From Sarcocystis neurona (taxonomy: Eukaryota; Apicomplexa; Conoidasida; Eucoccidiorida; Sarcocystidae): a stretch of 64,000 bases of DNA. The stretch spans positions 8,850,611-8,914,610 of the forward strand of contig KL647289.1 of NCBI GenBank assembly GCA_000727475.1. The letters run 5' to 3'. A program made the position numbers and the translations under genes. The notes beneath the pieces were generated by a model. It saw nothing but the letters and a program-made list of their open reading frames with translations. It made no database searches and had not been told where the DNA came from. This document shows positions 32,658 through 44,700 of this stretch, in pieces. How positions within the stretch are numbered: the first letter of the stretch is position 1; every line of letters begins with the position of its first letter.

Positions 32658-35600
32658 GTATTAGAAAAAATATGCGGAAACTAAAAATATATATCCACAT
32701 ACGTATAAATATCTGTGTGCCCTTGTTAACATACTGCACGCATATATGTATATATATATATATAGGTATATGTATACGCATACTTATAGTATGCCAATGG
32801 AGACACGTCCGCAGTGTATATTTTGAAATGACGCTAATTTTGACGCGTACTACGTTGATACAGCGGTAGCGTCCTTAAGACAGCGGCTTTGAAGGGATCT
32901 CAGTGTGCGGATATGGGTCAGTTCGACTCCACCTTTCTTGCAGACCGTTTCACACTGGGAACTCCAGAGCGCAGATTTGTCGGCACAGCGTCTTGAGCAC
33001 GCTGAGTAAACAAGGACACCCATCCTTTGCATATTCGACAGTGTACGACCATTTGCCTACCCATAAAAGCTGACAAAGAGCGACATCTGCGAGTAGTTCC
33101 GTGTGCACTGCGCTGTTCACAATGCGTGGAGCGGTCACGCCGCGGCAACGGCATCAGAATGCACTGCATGAATACATATGTATACATGTAGAGATATACG
33201 CAACACCACTTAATTTACATGTTGGTAACATCATTGTCTACGCAAGTACGCACTTACGTTGGTCTCTATGCAGCTTGGTCTACGGAGGTGACACAGTAAT
33301 ATCTTTGTAGGCGTAAATACCTAGATGAGGGGAAAATGATAAACCAGCACGCCGTTCCTTATACAGGTTCCAGTTTGTAGGTGAACTCATGGAACGGAAA
33401 TGTCCCTTAAAGAAGATCCGTATACATCTGTCTTTCCCTAGGTTGATGGATAGTCGCCGAAGGCTCTGCGCCTTCGTTCATGTATCCAATAATGCTTTTC
33501 TTGAATGAATGATGTGACGGTGGCTGTCTCCTGCACACCGCGAATACCAACAATTTCTGCCTTCGATGTTTGCTTTACGAAGACTCGATCTCTCGCTGCA
33601 TTTCACCCGTAACACGGCTTCGTTAGAATTCGTAAGTGTAGTCCTCCCAGGAAATATAATATGCTCCCCAAAGCGCGGTGGATATCCACGAGGACCTTCA
33701 AAAGATCGACTCGAGCAAGCGCAGTTAGAAGAGCGGTAAATTTCACCGGACTGTTAGCACAACACATCCTTACTGTCTATTGCCTTATAGACCGTAGTTG
33801 CCCGTTGTTTCAATTTATACTGTAATACCAATCGCACGGTAGCACTACACCACCAGATGTGCTGCAAGGATTGTACCTCATGGTACAGAGCTCCGGATTC
33901 CTATTCGGCGGTGTCCCGTAAGTGGAGGGAACAGGTGGGGGGCTAGACATGTTTCACAAGAGCCGTTTTTGTCGGCGCATGGCTGTGAATTTGAGCCGGA
34001 TTTACAGCAGTGTCGCTTTGACGGGCTGGGAAACGGCATGAAGCAGATGTGCGTGACCAAGAGTGCCGAGACGGGCTTCTCCGATCGAACTGGCGCGCGG
34101 TTGCGGCACGATTTCTTCGCGGAAAATGGATGTACACTACCAGTTCTATTATCTGCGCTGTCGCTCGTTTCTTCACCCGTCTAGCTGGCGTTGACGTGCC
34201 CGTTTACAGCCTTCCGTGTTCGTCCTCGTACGTGCCTCACAATTACCTACACGCGGACAACGAGCGCTTATTTTGGTACACGGTGCGTACACCCCAAAAA
34301 GCGTTCCGCGGCTGCAACGCTTCTACCAAGCAAGTGGATCGTCTTTCTCATCTCCAAATAGGCTCACACTTCTTCAAAGTTTTTCTCTCGGGCTCGCACC
34401 ATTTAATGTGTCTTCTTACACCGGAAAACATTTTTTTAAAAAAACGAACATGTTCCCTCCTCCCCTTTTCGTCGCATCTGTTCGAATACTGTTCACGGTC
34501 TTGTGATGCTTCCCTACATGCTGCAGGCCTGGCAAGCAGTTTTCATCGTTTACTAGTGTTGTTGAAGTTTTCCACGCCACACTGGAAGACAAATTCTGTG
34601 AAGGGACACTATATCTTCTGCTCCTCGAAAAACTTTAGTCCCTTGTGAATGCTTCTTTTTGCAGGTACCCAACCACTCCAGGTGTACGGTCCCTTTCATT
34701 TCTGTAGGTGTATCTCCGTCGTCTTTTGTCTTCTACGTCGCCTACCGCACCTCGAGCGACGCCGTCTGCAGCTGCCGTTGTGTTGCATCTGGACACCTGC
34801 ACCTCCACGTAGCTCTCCTCTGAGCCACTTCCGCTCTTCCTGCGGACCCCGTCTGTGGAGTTTGCCGTCGGCATCTTTTTTGTCGTCTTTCATTCCGGTT
34901 TACCCCGTGCAATCACTCCAGTCACACTGCGGTCGCCTCCACAGGTTTGCAGTGGTCCAGACACCACCTGACTTAGTGCCTCTCCGCTGCTGACACATTC
35001 TGCGTCATCTCGTCAAAGTGTATCACGGTTACACGTCCTCGTGTGTTCAGCAGCTTTGTGCTGCGCTCTTTTGTCCATGTGGGGACTGTCTTCTATGACT
35101 AATTAGAGCGTCATTTCAAAAGTGCATTCATCAGTGTTTCATCGGTTCGCGCGTCCAAGTTGGCCTGCGAAACGATGCATTCATGTCAGCAGGTAGAGTG
35201 CCTGCCACGCTTGATGGCTTGCACTTTGTCTTAGCGCACCGCACACTTTTTTACGTGCGCTGAACTGGTAGAAACCAGTGCTCATTCGCAGAAGTAGAGA
35301 GCAATCACGTCGAAGGAGCGTCGCGCAGGAGGAGCTGTATTTTGCGCCGGTTTTGATTAGGCGAAGAAGATCCACCAGCGGTTCCATCGTCACCAGCAAG
35401 GCGCAGAGACGAGGGAAGGGCCGTCTCGTTTTGCTTTTTCCGACGATAATGAGGAAATTGAGAAATATTGTTCTCTTAGCAGCAGCGTCAGCAGGAGGGC
35501 CAGCGGACCCTCCTTCTTCCTGATAGAAATATCAGCAGCGACAGTAGCGGCAACAAAGTGGAGACGACAGCAACCTAACAGGGAGTGGAGCACGTGCAGC

Positions 35601-35776
35601 GACAGTGGAAGGAGGAGGCGGCGCAGCAGGAGGCAGGGATCCAGTAGCTGGAAGAGGAGGCAGGGGAGTATAGACGAGGGCAGCGCGGGCGGCGGCAGCC
35701 GCAGCGACGGTGTTTTGCTGCTGTTGTGCGACAAGCAGGCATAGGGAGAAGACACAGGAAGACCACAGCTCGAGAA
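32658..35776. other. intergenic stretch upstream of gamma-adaptin
   Basis: Mostly mixed, repeat-poor sequence with one TATATA patch near 32745-32770. Frames around 34049-34648 are Ser/Phe/His-rich and lack features of a gene. The last few hundred bases (35400-35776) become CAG/GCA-rich, marking the return to repeat-rich sequence just ahead of the gamma-adaptin start. Confidence 0.5.
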
Positions 35777-38700
35777 ATGAGCTGCAAACTGCGAGAGTTC
35801 ATTCGCAACGTCCGAGCGGCTCAGACTGCCGCCGACGAACGCGCTGTAGTTGCGAAAGAATGTGCAGAAATCCGTGCTGCTTTCAAAGTAAGGTGTGAGT
35901 TGAGTGTACGTGTACGGACCCTGGGCGTGTCTACGCAGGTGCAGATGTTTCTGCGTACCTATCGCGGTAGCTTCGCAGCCCACAAACATGCAGGCGCGCG
36001 GTTATGCAAATATAGTAGTCGACGTCCTTGAGCCGATACACATTCATCGAGTACTGGTGCGTCTGTCGATATCATAGGAACATCCGTTAGGTGCAGACAC
36101 GTCACTGTACTGTTGTTCATCGAGCCGCAAGCACTCAGTCTCTCACAGAGCTTGCTTATACTGTGACCGCGGGGAACTAGGGGTCGCTCGCGTGTGTGTG
36201 CGTATCTGTACAAATCGAAGAGAATACACGTGTGTGTATAACGTATGCATGTACTTGTACGCGCGTGTGTCTGCGAGATGGAAGCACATGCGCAAATACG
36301 TGCAGATGAAAACGTTTTGGTGATCCGTTGCTGACCTTTGAGAACCTGTCCGCGCGTGTGTACACGTAGCCATACTGCACGTACGTACGTTTGTGTAGGC
36401 GTCTAGACCTTTGCCGAAGAAGGCGCCGCTGTACGCGTGGTCCTCTTCCCTTCTATTCATCTGTGGACTTCTCTTGCCGCACACTTTTATTGATAGAGGA
36501 GTAGATGTGTATTCTGCACAGCAGGGACGGCGACACTGTCCAAGGTTTACATCGCCTACCGGAAACGTTTGCATGGGTCGCATGTTTCGCCGCTATTTCA
36601 ACTCGTGTTCCCATTTGTAGCAGCGACCTCCCTTGATTCAAGGGCCACCGAGACTATTTTCTTTGCTTCTACAGCGGTAGGGTCGTCTGGTTTGATGGCG
36701 ACTGCTGTACCGCTGACATTACGTTCCTCCTGGTGTCACAACCACGAGTACCACCACTACTAGCTACTGCAAGCACTGTCGCCCTACGGCTGTTCGTACG
36801 ACTGAAAAAAGCTTGTCAGCAGCTGCGCGTCATGCAAAGATATATTGCAACTGTATTTCTCGACACAGATGTGTTTGTGCCACAACGTCGTTATATTTGG
36901 TGTATGTGAAGTAGGTGTGCTTTACCGGCACAGACGATGTGTACGTGTCTCTTAAAGTGTGAGAAGTGTCGAAGGAGAGTTAAGCAGCGCGCGGGCGTTT
37001 TTCCTGCGACTTGCGTGTCTGCCGGTTGGGAAGGGTGGGACTGTGAGAGTTTCTTTTTGAAGGTGTTGTTTCTTTTGGTTCGTCGTCTCGTTCTCGTCTC
37101 TTTCCTTCCTCTCTACTGCTAATTTTTTGTCTCGTGACCACCTTGGCGTTCATTTTTTTCTCTTTCCTGTTTCCACGTGTTTGTGATCCTTTCCATTTCA
37201 TCGGCTGTTTCTCTTCCTACGTGCTTTTTCTTGGTGTCACTCTCGTCGTCGGTGTCTCGCCTCTTCCCGTCTTCATTTCTGGTGTTGTCCCTCTTCGTCG
37301 TTGCTGGACTCCGTGTTTTGACTCGTTCTCCCTCGTGTCTCACGCTGCTGCTTGTCCTTTTTCCCGTCTGCGCTGTTCACCTGCGTACACTGTCCTCTCC
37401 ACTTTTCCATATTAATTCGCGGTTTCTGTTTCGCTCCCACCCTTTTTCTGTACAGGATGGAGATTCGCGCACGCGGCCTCGCAACGTGGCAAAAGCTTTA
37501 TTTATCTCTTTGTTGGGTTACCCGACAGAGTTTGCGCAGTTGGAGTGTGTGAAACTAGTAGCGTCCTCTCGTTTCGGAGAGAAGCGAGTGGGATATCTGG
37601 GTCTTACTTGTTTGTTAGACGAGCAGTCAGAAGTACTGCTGCTGGCTACCAACACGATAAAGAACGACTTGCAACATCCCAACCAGTATGTGAATGGTCT
37701 GGCGCTGACTGCCTTAGCCAACATAGGCACGCCCGATATGTGTGTGGCAGCTCTGGACTCCTTAAGTAGGGGGAATCCCTACATATTGAAGAAGGCACTG
37801 CTGTGCGCGTCCCGTCTGGTTAGACAGGGAGAAGATGTGGAAGAGAAAGCGATTGCTGCGCTCGGCGCTGCCTTTCGAGAGACCGACCACGGCGTGCAGC
37901 TAGCTGCGTGCGCGCTGTGTTTAGCGCTACTAGAGAAACAGCCAGAGACGCAGGCGGCAAAGTTAGCGCCACTGATGCCCGATATCGCGAAGGCTCTTCT
38001 CAGCTGCAGACTGTGGAAGGCAGAGTACCGCAGCAACGAGTACGATGTCGGAGGCGTCAGCGACCCTTTCCTGCACTGCGCTCTCATGCGCGTCGCTTCT
38101 GCGATATTGCAGGTAAAAGAAAAACGGCGCAGGACGGAGAGGGTGGACAAGAGGGAAAGAAGCAGCTGCAGAGGTTAACAGGGAAGAAAGTAGAGAATGA
38201 GGGAGCATTAAGGGAAGAAGAAAGAAAAGGAAGGAGCATGGAGTTCAAGAGAACGAGGCGTGGGTCAGCAGGAGATGAAGGGAGGAATAGGGAGAGTAAC
38301 GCAGAAGGGGGGAGAGAGAAACAGGAGGACAAAGGGAGACGAAGCGAAGGAAAATCTGACGACGAGAAAGGAAGAGTAGTAGGAAGGACACGGAAAAGTC
38401 AAATTGTAACGTACTGGCACGAGGCGAAGAAAGAGGGGAACAGGCCAAGTGAATTAAGTACTGCAAAAGGGGTGCCGAGGAGGACGAGGCGGGAGACGCT
38501 GCACAGAAGCAAGAGAGGGGACGGAGAGGAGGCAAAAAAGAAAGAAGATCCTGCAAGATTGGTGCCGTTCGCTCGTACTCACCGCGTCATGTGCCTCCTG
38601 CTGCTGCTGCTGCCTTGCCGCTGCTGCCTCTTCAGTACTGCTGCACTTTTGCCCGAGGGCAGGTGCTTCCTCCTTTGTCTTAGTGCTGCTTCCTGAATGC

Positions 38701-41700
38701 TCTTTTCTCACACCAGCTGCTGCCTCCTACGTCGTGGGGCTTCTTTTCCTTTGTCGCTGGTCTGCGTGTCACGCGTGTCACTACCAGTGCTGATGCTGCT
38801 GCCGCCCCTGCTGGAGCGTCCCTCGGAGTTGGCTGCAAGCCACTGTTGCGCCGTCCCTGCTGTAGTTGTGTCCGCATTGCGTGGTCCTATCGGTTGCGTT
38901 TTTTTTGCTGCCTCTGCTGCTGCTGTGTGTTCCTGCTGCCGCAGTATATGAGCCCTGAGGACGGGCGTCCGTATTTGTCGGTGGATTTGCTCTTCATCGC
39001 CGTCAATACAAGCAGCACGAAAAATACAGGCAACTGCGTACTGTACGAGTGTGCAAGGGCAGTTATGCGTGCCAAAAAAGAAAGTAAGCGTGAATTTTTC
39101 AGAAGTCATGCAAACTTCACTTACGTAGGGCAAGAAATCCCAACTACTCCTGCACAGAGAGCGCGTTATCTCCTTCTACAAGTGAAATGCAAAGCACGCT
39201 GTCTGCTGCTGCAGCGTCCTGTATTAGCATACACATGCGAGAATATATATATATATATATATATAGATGTATCCAGCCTCGCAGTACATTTTTGATACGT
39301 GAGTGCGTGCGCATAATTGTACATAGGTGCAGAGAGACCGAGACAGGTTGGACTGTCTTGGACTGTGTGTGAGTAAAGCTCCCGGGCCGGCTTGTTGTGT
39401 GTTCTTCTGCGTCCGGCAGCCAGGAGCTGCTTACGTATACATCCGCCAGGTTGTAACGGAAAGGGGAGGACTCGGACCTGAGTGCTTGAACATATATTTA
39501 CCTGGGGACCTACGTCTAGTGGCAGGCGGACACAAGACGCATATGACACATGCGTACTGATATCTGCGAAGTAATGTAGCCGTACGATGTGCTTGTGTCT
39601 GTGGCATCGTTTTACCAGGTGTGCAAGTGCGTATGTCTGCAGTAGTCCAGGCGTCCAGGTGCTCGTTGCTACGGGCGCAGCAGATCTTACCGTCTGCGGG
39701 TGTCTCTGCTCGTGGTGGGTATCGGTGGAACGCGAGAGGAGCTCTGTTTTTGGCAAGGACAGTGCGTGTTCTTTGCTGCTCAGAGGGCGACTGCAGACGG
39801 AGTTTTTCGTCCTTCTGATGTGCAGCAGCAACAGCAGCTGTGTGTGTGTCTCTGCGCGTGATACACTATTTGGCTTTCCTGGAACCGCTTCAGCAGGTCT
39901 GCATGTGCCTCTATTTTTTGTGAGTGCTGCGTTTGCGTCGTGTCTCACATTCTGCTTTGCGTGCTCCTCTTGCCTGCCTCACACACAGGTGTGTATGCAG
40001 CAGTGTTCAAGAATTTGGGGAAGATGCTGACAGCGGGGGACCCCAACGCGAAGTACGTGGCGCTGGAGTTGCTACAGCAGGGTGTCCACGTTGATATCGA
40101 GGCGGTCATGGAGCGCAGAGACGTTATTGTGGAGTGCCTGAAGGTAAAAAGTGTGCCTAGTCCGCTGCTGCCAGTCTTCAGGCTGCTGCGCTGTGCAGCG
40201 CGTTGCAGCCTCTGGTGTTGCAGACGCTGCTGCTGCACCCTGCTATGCATGCACACGGGCGGCTGCTGTTGTCGCTGCAGGCGCTGCACTGGCGCCACTA
40301 CTGCTGCTGCGGCGCGCTCCGTTTGCTACGCTGACCGTTATAGTTGCTGCGTCAGGTGCTTGATTTGCTGCCGCACGGGGTCGGATGGAGCTGGTGCCCC
40401 GGCGGTGTGTCTTTGCCGCGAGTGTTGCTCCAAGCGTTGTCTCTGCCGTTTGTCCTACCGTAGCGGGCGCAGCTGCTGCAGATGTTTTGTTGCTGCTGCA
40501 GTGTGAGAGAGACATAGATCCTGTACTTGCTGGTAGTACGTGCTGCAGCAAGCAGGCGTCTCTGCTGCGCGCAGCCGTCAATATTGAATGGTTGACTCTC
40601 TTCTTTTTCATGTGTGCGCGGCACCTTGATTCATGTGTATCCGTGAGCTGTTCGCACCGTCACGTGTGTGTGTGTCCCAATACAGCTGCAGAAGAGACTT
40701 GTGTGCATTTACACGCATACATACGCTCGGTCCACCTCCGGTGCGTATAGCTGCACGGTGCGCTCTTCAACACTCTTCTCCCCCACATATATATATATAT
40801 ATATACATGTATGGGAGAGAGTGACATGTATGTGATATATATATGTATGTATATATTCCCTATATGTTTGTTCGCGGGAACATATATGTATGTACGAATT
40901 CATTTGCGTGGATGCCCGTATACTATGTGAAGATGCTTTCCGTTTGACGAGCACATATATATATATATGTATGTGTATATATTCATACGTGTTAGTGAAA
41001 GCGTTTGCTGAAGCGCATGCGTCGCAGTGTCTGAAGACGCGTGTTGATGCCTCATGTGTTGCGTCCTCCTGCTGCTGTTGCTGCTGCACAGGACGCCGAT
41101 CCCTCACTGCGGAGAAGAGCAGTCGACGTGATTTTCTCACTGATGGTCCGGAACAAACATGTCACGAGTTTGGTGAAGGAGCTACTGAATGTGCTGCTGC
41201 TGCTCGGGCATGCAGACAGCGAGTTCAAGGACCTTCTCATCAACAAAATTGTCGCGGCAACCCTCAGTTTTGGTTCCTCCATGCAGTGGCAGCTCGACAC
41301 GCTCTTCAAAATTATGTCTGTAGCAGGTGAGCACACATGGAGACGCCGGCGCGCAAGCAGCAGCAGCGGCAAAACTGCATCCTCTGCAGGAGGAAGCATC
41401 TGCGAGAGCAGCAGCAGCAGCAAGGTGTGACTGCAGCAGTCGAACCAAAAGCGGCCACAAGAGGCGGGTAGCAGCAGCAGCAGAAAGGACAGCAGTGGAA
41501 GGATGGGGCTAGCAGGAGTCATAGGAGCGACTTGTCAATAGCAGCGGCAGCTGGGGGGAGAGCAGCAACTGACGAGCAGCACCAGCACAAAGAGGAGAGA
41601 CAGAAGGATCGGGGAAGGAACGGCGTGACCGCCCACAGCAGAGACAGCGTAGCAGCAGGCAATCGAGAGACATCCTCTCCCTGATGCTGCTCACGGGTCC

Positions 41701-44700
41701 GGCTTGATGGTGCTTGTTTTAATTGCAGCTGTATGTATGCGTAGTACTCAGCTGTGCTTGTGTGGGTGTGTAGATCATTTCTAAAGTGTGTACGAATTTT
41801 TACTACAGGGACAGTATAGACGTACTGGCTGTACGTATATCCGTATATATCTACACATATACGTGTCTGTACTTATGTGTATCTATATTCATGTATGTAC
41901 GCACATATATTTATGTGAGTTTCTCAACGTAGAAGCGTTTGTGTGTGCAGGGTCCACGTAGGTGGGGCACAAACATTGAGGTTCAGTGACTCCAACAGAT
42001 CGTGCTGGACAAGCGTGTCTCACCAAAGTTGTGGCTACGGAAGCAGCGAAGAATCATCACACCCCCGCGAAGGAGCGAACAACAGCAGGAAGAGCAGCAG
42101 TGACGTGAACTGCCGCAGCAGCAGGAACAGCAGCATTAGCAGGAGCTGCACAGGGGAGAGAAGGAGAGTGACAGAGAGGCAACTGTTCACTTCTTGGTTT
42201 TCTACTAGTAGCGTGTGTACCTGAGTACTTGTGTGCTCCTGCGTTTGCCGCGCTGTTGCTGCAGGACAGTCCGTCGATGACTTGGTAACGTACTCCTTCA
42301 TAGAGGTCGCTCTCGGCGCCCCGCAGCTGCAGAGTTACGTCGTTCATAAAATCTTCTTCGCCTTGCAGGACCCGTTCTCGAACAACGCAGCACTCTGGCA
42401 GGTAGGAATCAAGAAATGGTTTGTTTTAATCTGTTGACGCATTAAGGTGTGTATATAAGCACTGCGCGTTCGTGTGTGTGTTGCGCTGTGTGGAAGCATG
42501 CAGCTGTGTGTGCGAGTTCCGGGTATATGCACGCGTGTGTGTAAGTAGCTGAATGTGCGCATGTTTCGATGAGCCGGTGCTGCCAACGACAGACGGCTAT
42601 CGATCACACTGCGCGCACAGAAGTCGATGGAGACAGGGGGTACTTTGCTTGGCTTATCAGAGTGGACTCTACATGTGTTCACACATACATGAGGGGAGTC
42701 GTCTTCCGTATACGCAATTGTATTATGCATCCCTGTGTACGTGTGTTGATAGCTACGTACGTCTGTGTATATGACAGTGTGTGACACTTGTAAACGTGTT
42801 TGTCAGCTGTGCCGTCAGAAGTGGGGCCTAGAGGATTGACGTTGAGGTATACAGCGAGACTTGCCGTCGAGAATTGCGTCTTCGCTGTGGAGACCCATGG
42901 CACCTGATACCCCTGCGTTTTGTTCAAAGCTCCTTCGAGTGTACGTGCACTGCAACAAGCACAGGCGCTTTGTGGCTGTGAGACGCGGTGTCTTCTTTGC
43001 CTCGGTTGTTGAGCTGTACGTACGGTCAGATATTTGTGTGTTGTGCTGGGTTGTATGTACACCACAGAAAGGTTAGGGACACCGGAGGGGTGAATTCAAC
43101 GCAAGGGGGAGGCCGGAAGGACGGGATAATTCTGTCTTCCACAATAATGCGGGGGGCACATGGACACGTAGGGTGTGCACACAAACACACACACACACAT
43201 ACACGGTGGAAGTACGACAGTAATAGTCTTCCGTTGGAGGCACTTGAATAATACCGCCGGACAACACCGCTCTCTTACGGATACGACTGTTTCTCTGGTG
43301 GTGTACGTACACTCGGAGGGGCGTTTAACGACCACGGCACCGTCCCCACGGGGCGTATCACGACACTGAGACGACTGCTAAATGCGGATTTGTAATTTTG
43401 TATGGTAGGGCTGGTTTCCGCTTACAAAAGTCTGCAGTGCACGTTGCCGGCAGGCAGCGGCGCTGTCCAGACATACGCCTTGTTGCGACGCGTGCACACC
43501 GCAGGAAACTGCTGTTTAGTGGGAGTCGTGCGGTGTATCTATACTGGCAGACGTTGCACGATCGGTCTCATGTATGTACGGCGCGGAGAAGCCATTTGTA
43601 CGAAGTGCGGAGAAGTCCGTAGATCTGGCTCGGGAGTACAGATACCGTCGCAACAAAAGCTTGACGGGGCTAAGGAAATGAGAATACGTGGGCGAAAGTA
43701 CGGGAAGGAGGAGAGTGGTTGCGTATAGTTTCTGTTCAGCTCTCGGTTTTCGTACAGTTGTGCGCAGACATATGTCTGGCGTTAGGCGCGTGGGTTTGTG
43801 GGCGTCCCCACCTGGTAGAAATCAGGAAGTACCGATGTTTTACGTCAAGATGGGCTACACCGCAGTACAGCATGTTTCCCGTGTGTGTGTTGTGTAGGCG
43901 GGGTTGTACTGCATAGGGGAGTTCGGGGAGTACCTCGTGCAGCCGCTGAAGAAGAAGAAGAAAATTGCAGGCCAGATGGTGGGCACCGCGGCGTCTAAAG
44001 CTTTCCAGATTTCACCCAAGCAGGTGGCTTCGCTTCTTGTCTCGTACGCCGACCAGTTGCTGACTCTTCCTAAAGAGCAGCGCGTCGTCCTCGCCCAGAC
44101 CCTCGTCACCGCTGCAGCCAAACTTGCTGCAAAACTGCCTTCTCAGGTAGGGAGCCAGAGAACGTCCGTCACTATTCACTTTTTCTCCTTTATTATGTCT
44201 CTTCAGAATTTCCTTGACAGTTCTGCGTGACGTAAGACGGGGGCACGCGCTCTTCTCGCCGGTGTACCGCGCGCCTTACCTCGGGGCACGTGCGTGCATC
44301 GCCGACATTTCTACCAGTACATTTGCGTCCGGGTGTGGCTGAGCTGAAATACGTAGGTGAAAATATTATAGGTACATTTCCCTATATGTATACATATAAG
44401 TATGTTTGAACATGTCGTTTAGATCGAATATACGTGCCCGTTTCCATTGTCTCTCTATTGCCGGGAACGCTCGCTTCTCCGCACGTGTATGCACGGAGAC
44501 GTATAATGTATTCGTAAGTCAACGAATATATAGACGCCTGTGAACTATAAAATATGTATACATATACATACAAAGATGCAAGCAATTGTGGACGTGAAGA
44601 CATGGAGAGCTTGCTGTTGCTGCGTTGCTGAATATGAGAATGCTGCGCTGTTGAGCAACGAGCGGGCTTTTTCGGCATGCGCCTTTTTCTTCTTAGTGGT

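Noticed and set aside
32918..32960. tRNA-like B-box (GTTCGACTCC)
   Set aside because: The flanking bases do not form a T stem and no cloverleaf could be drawn by eye.
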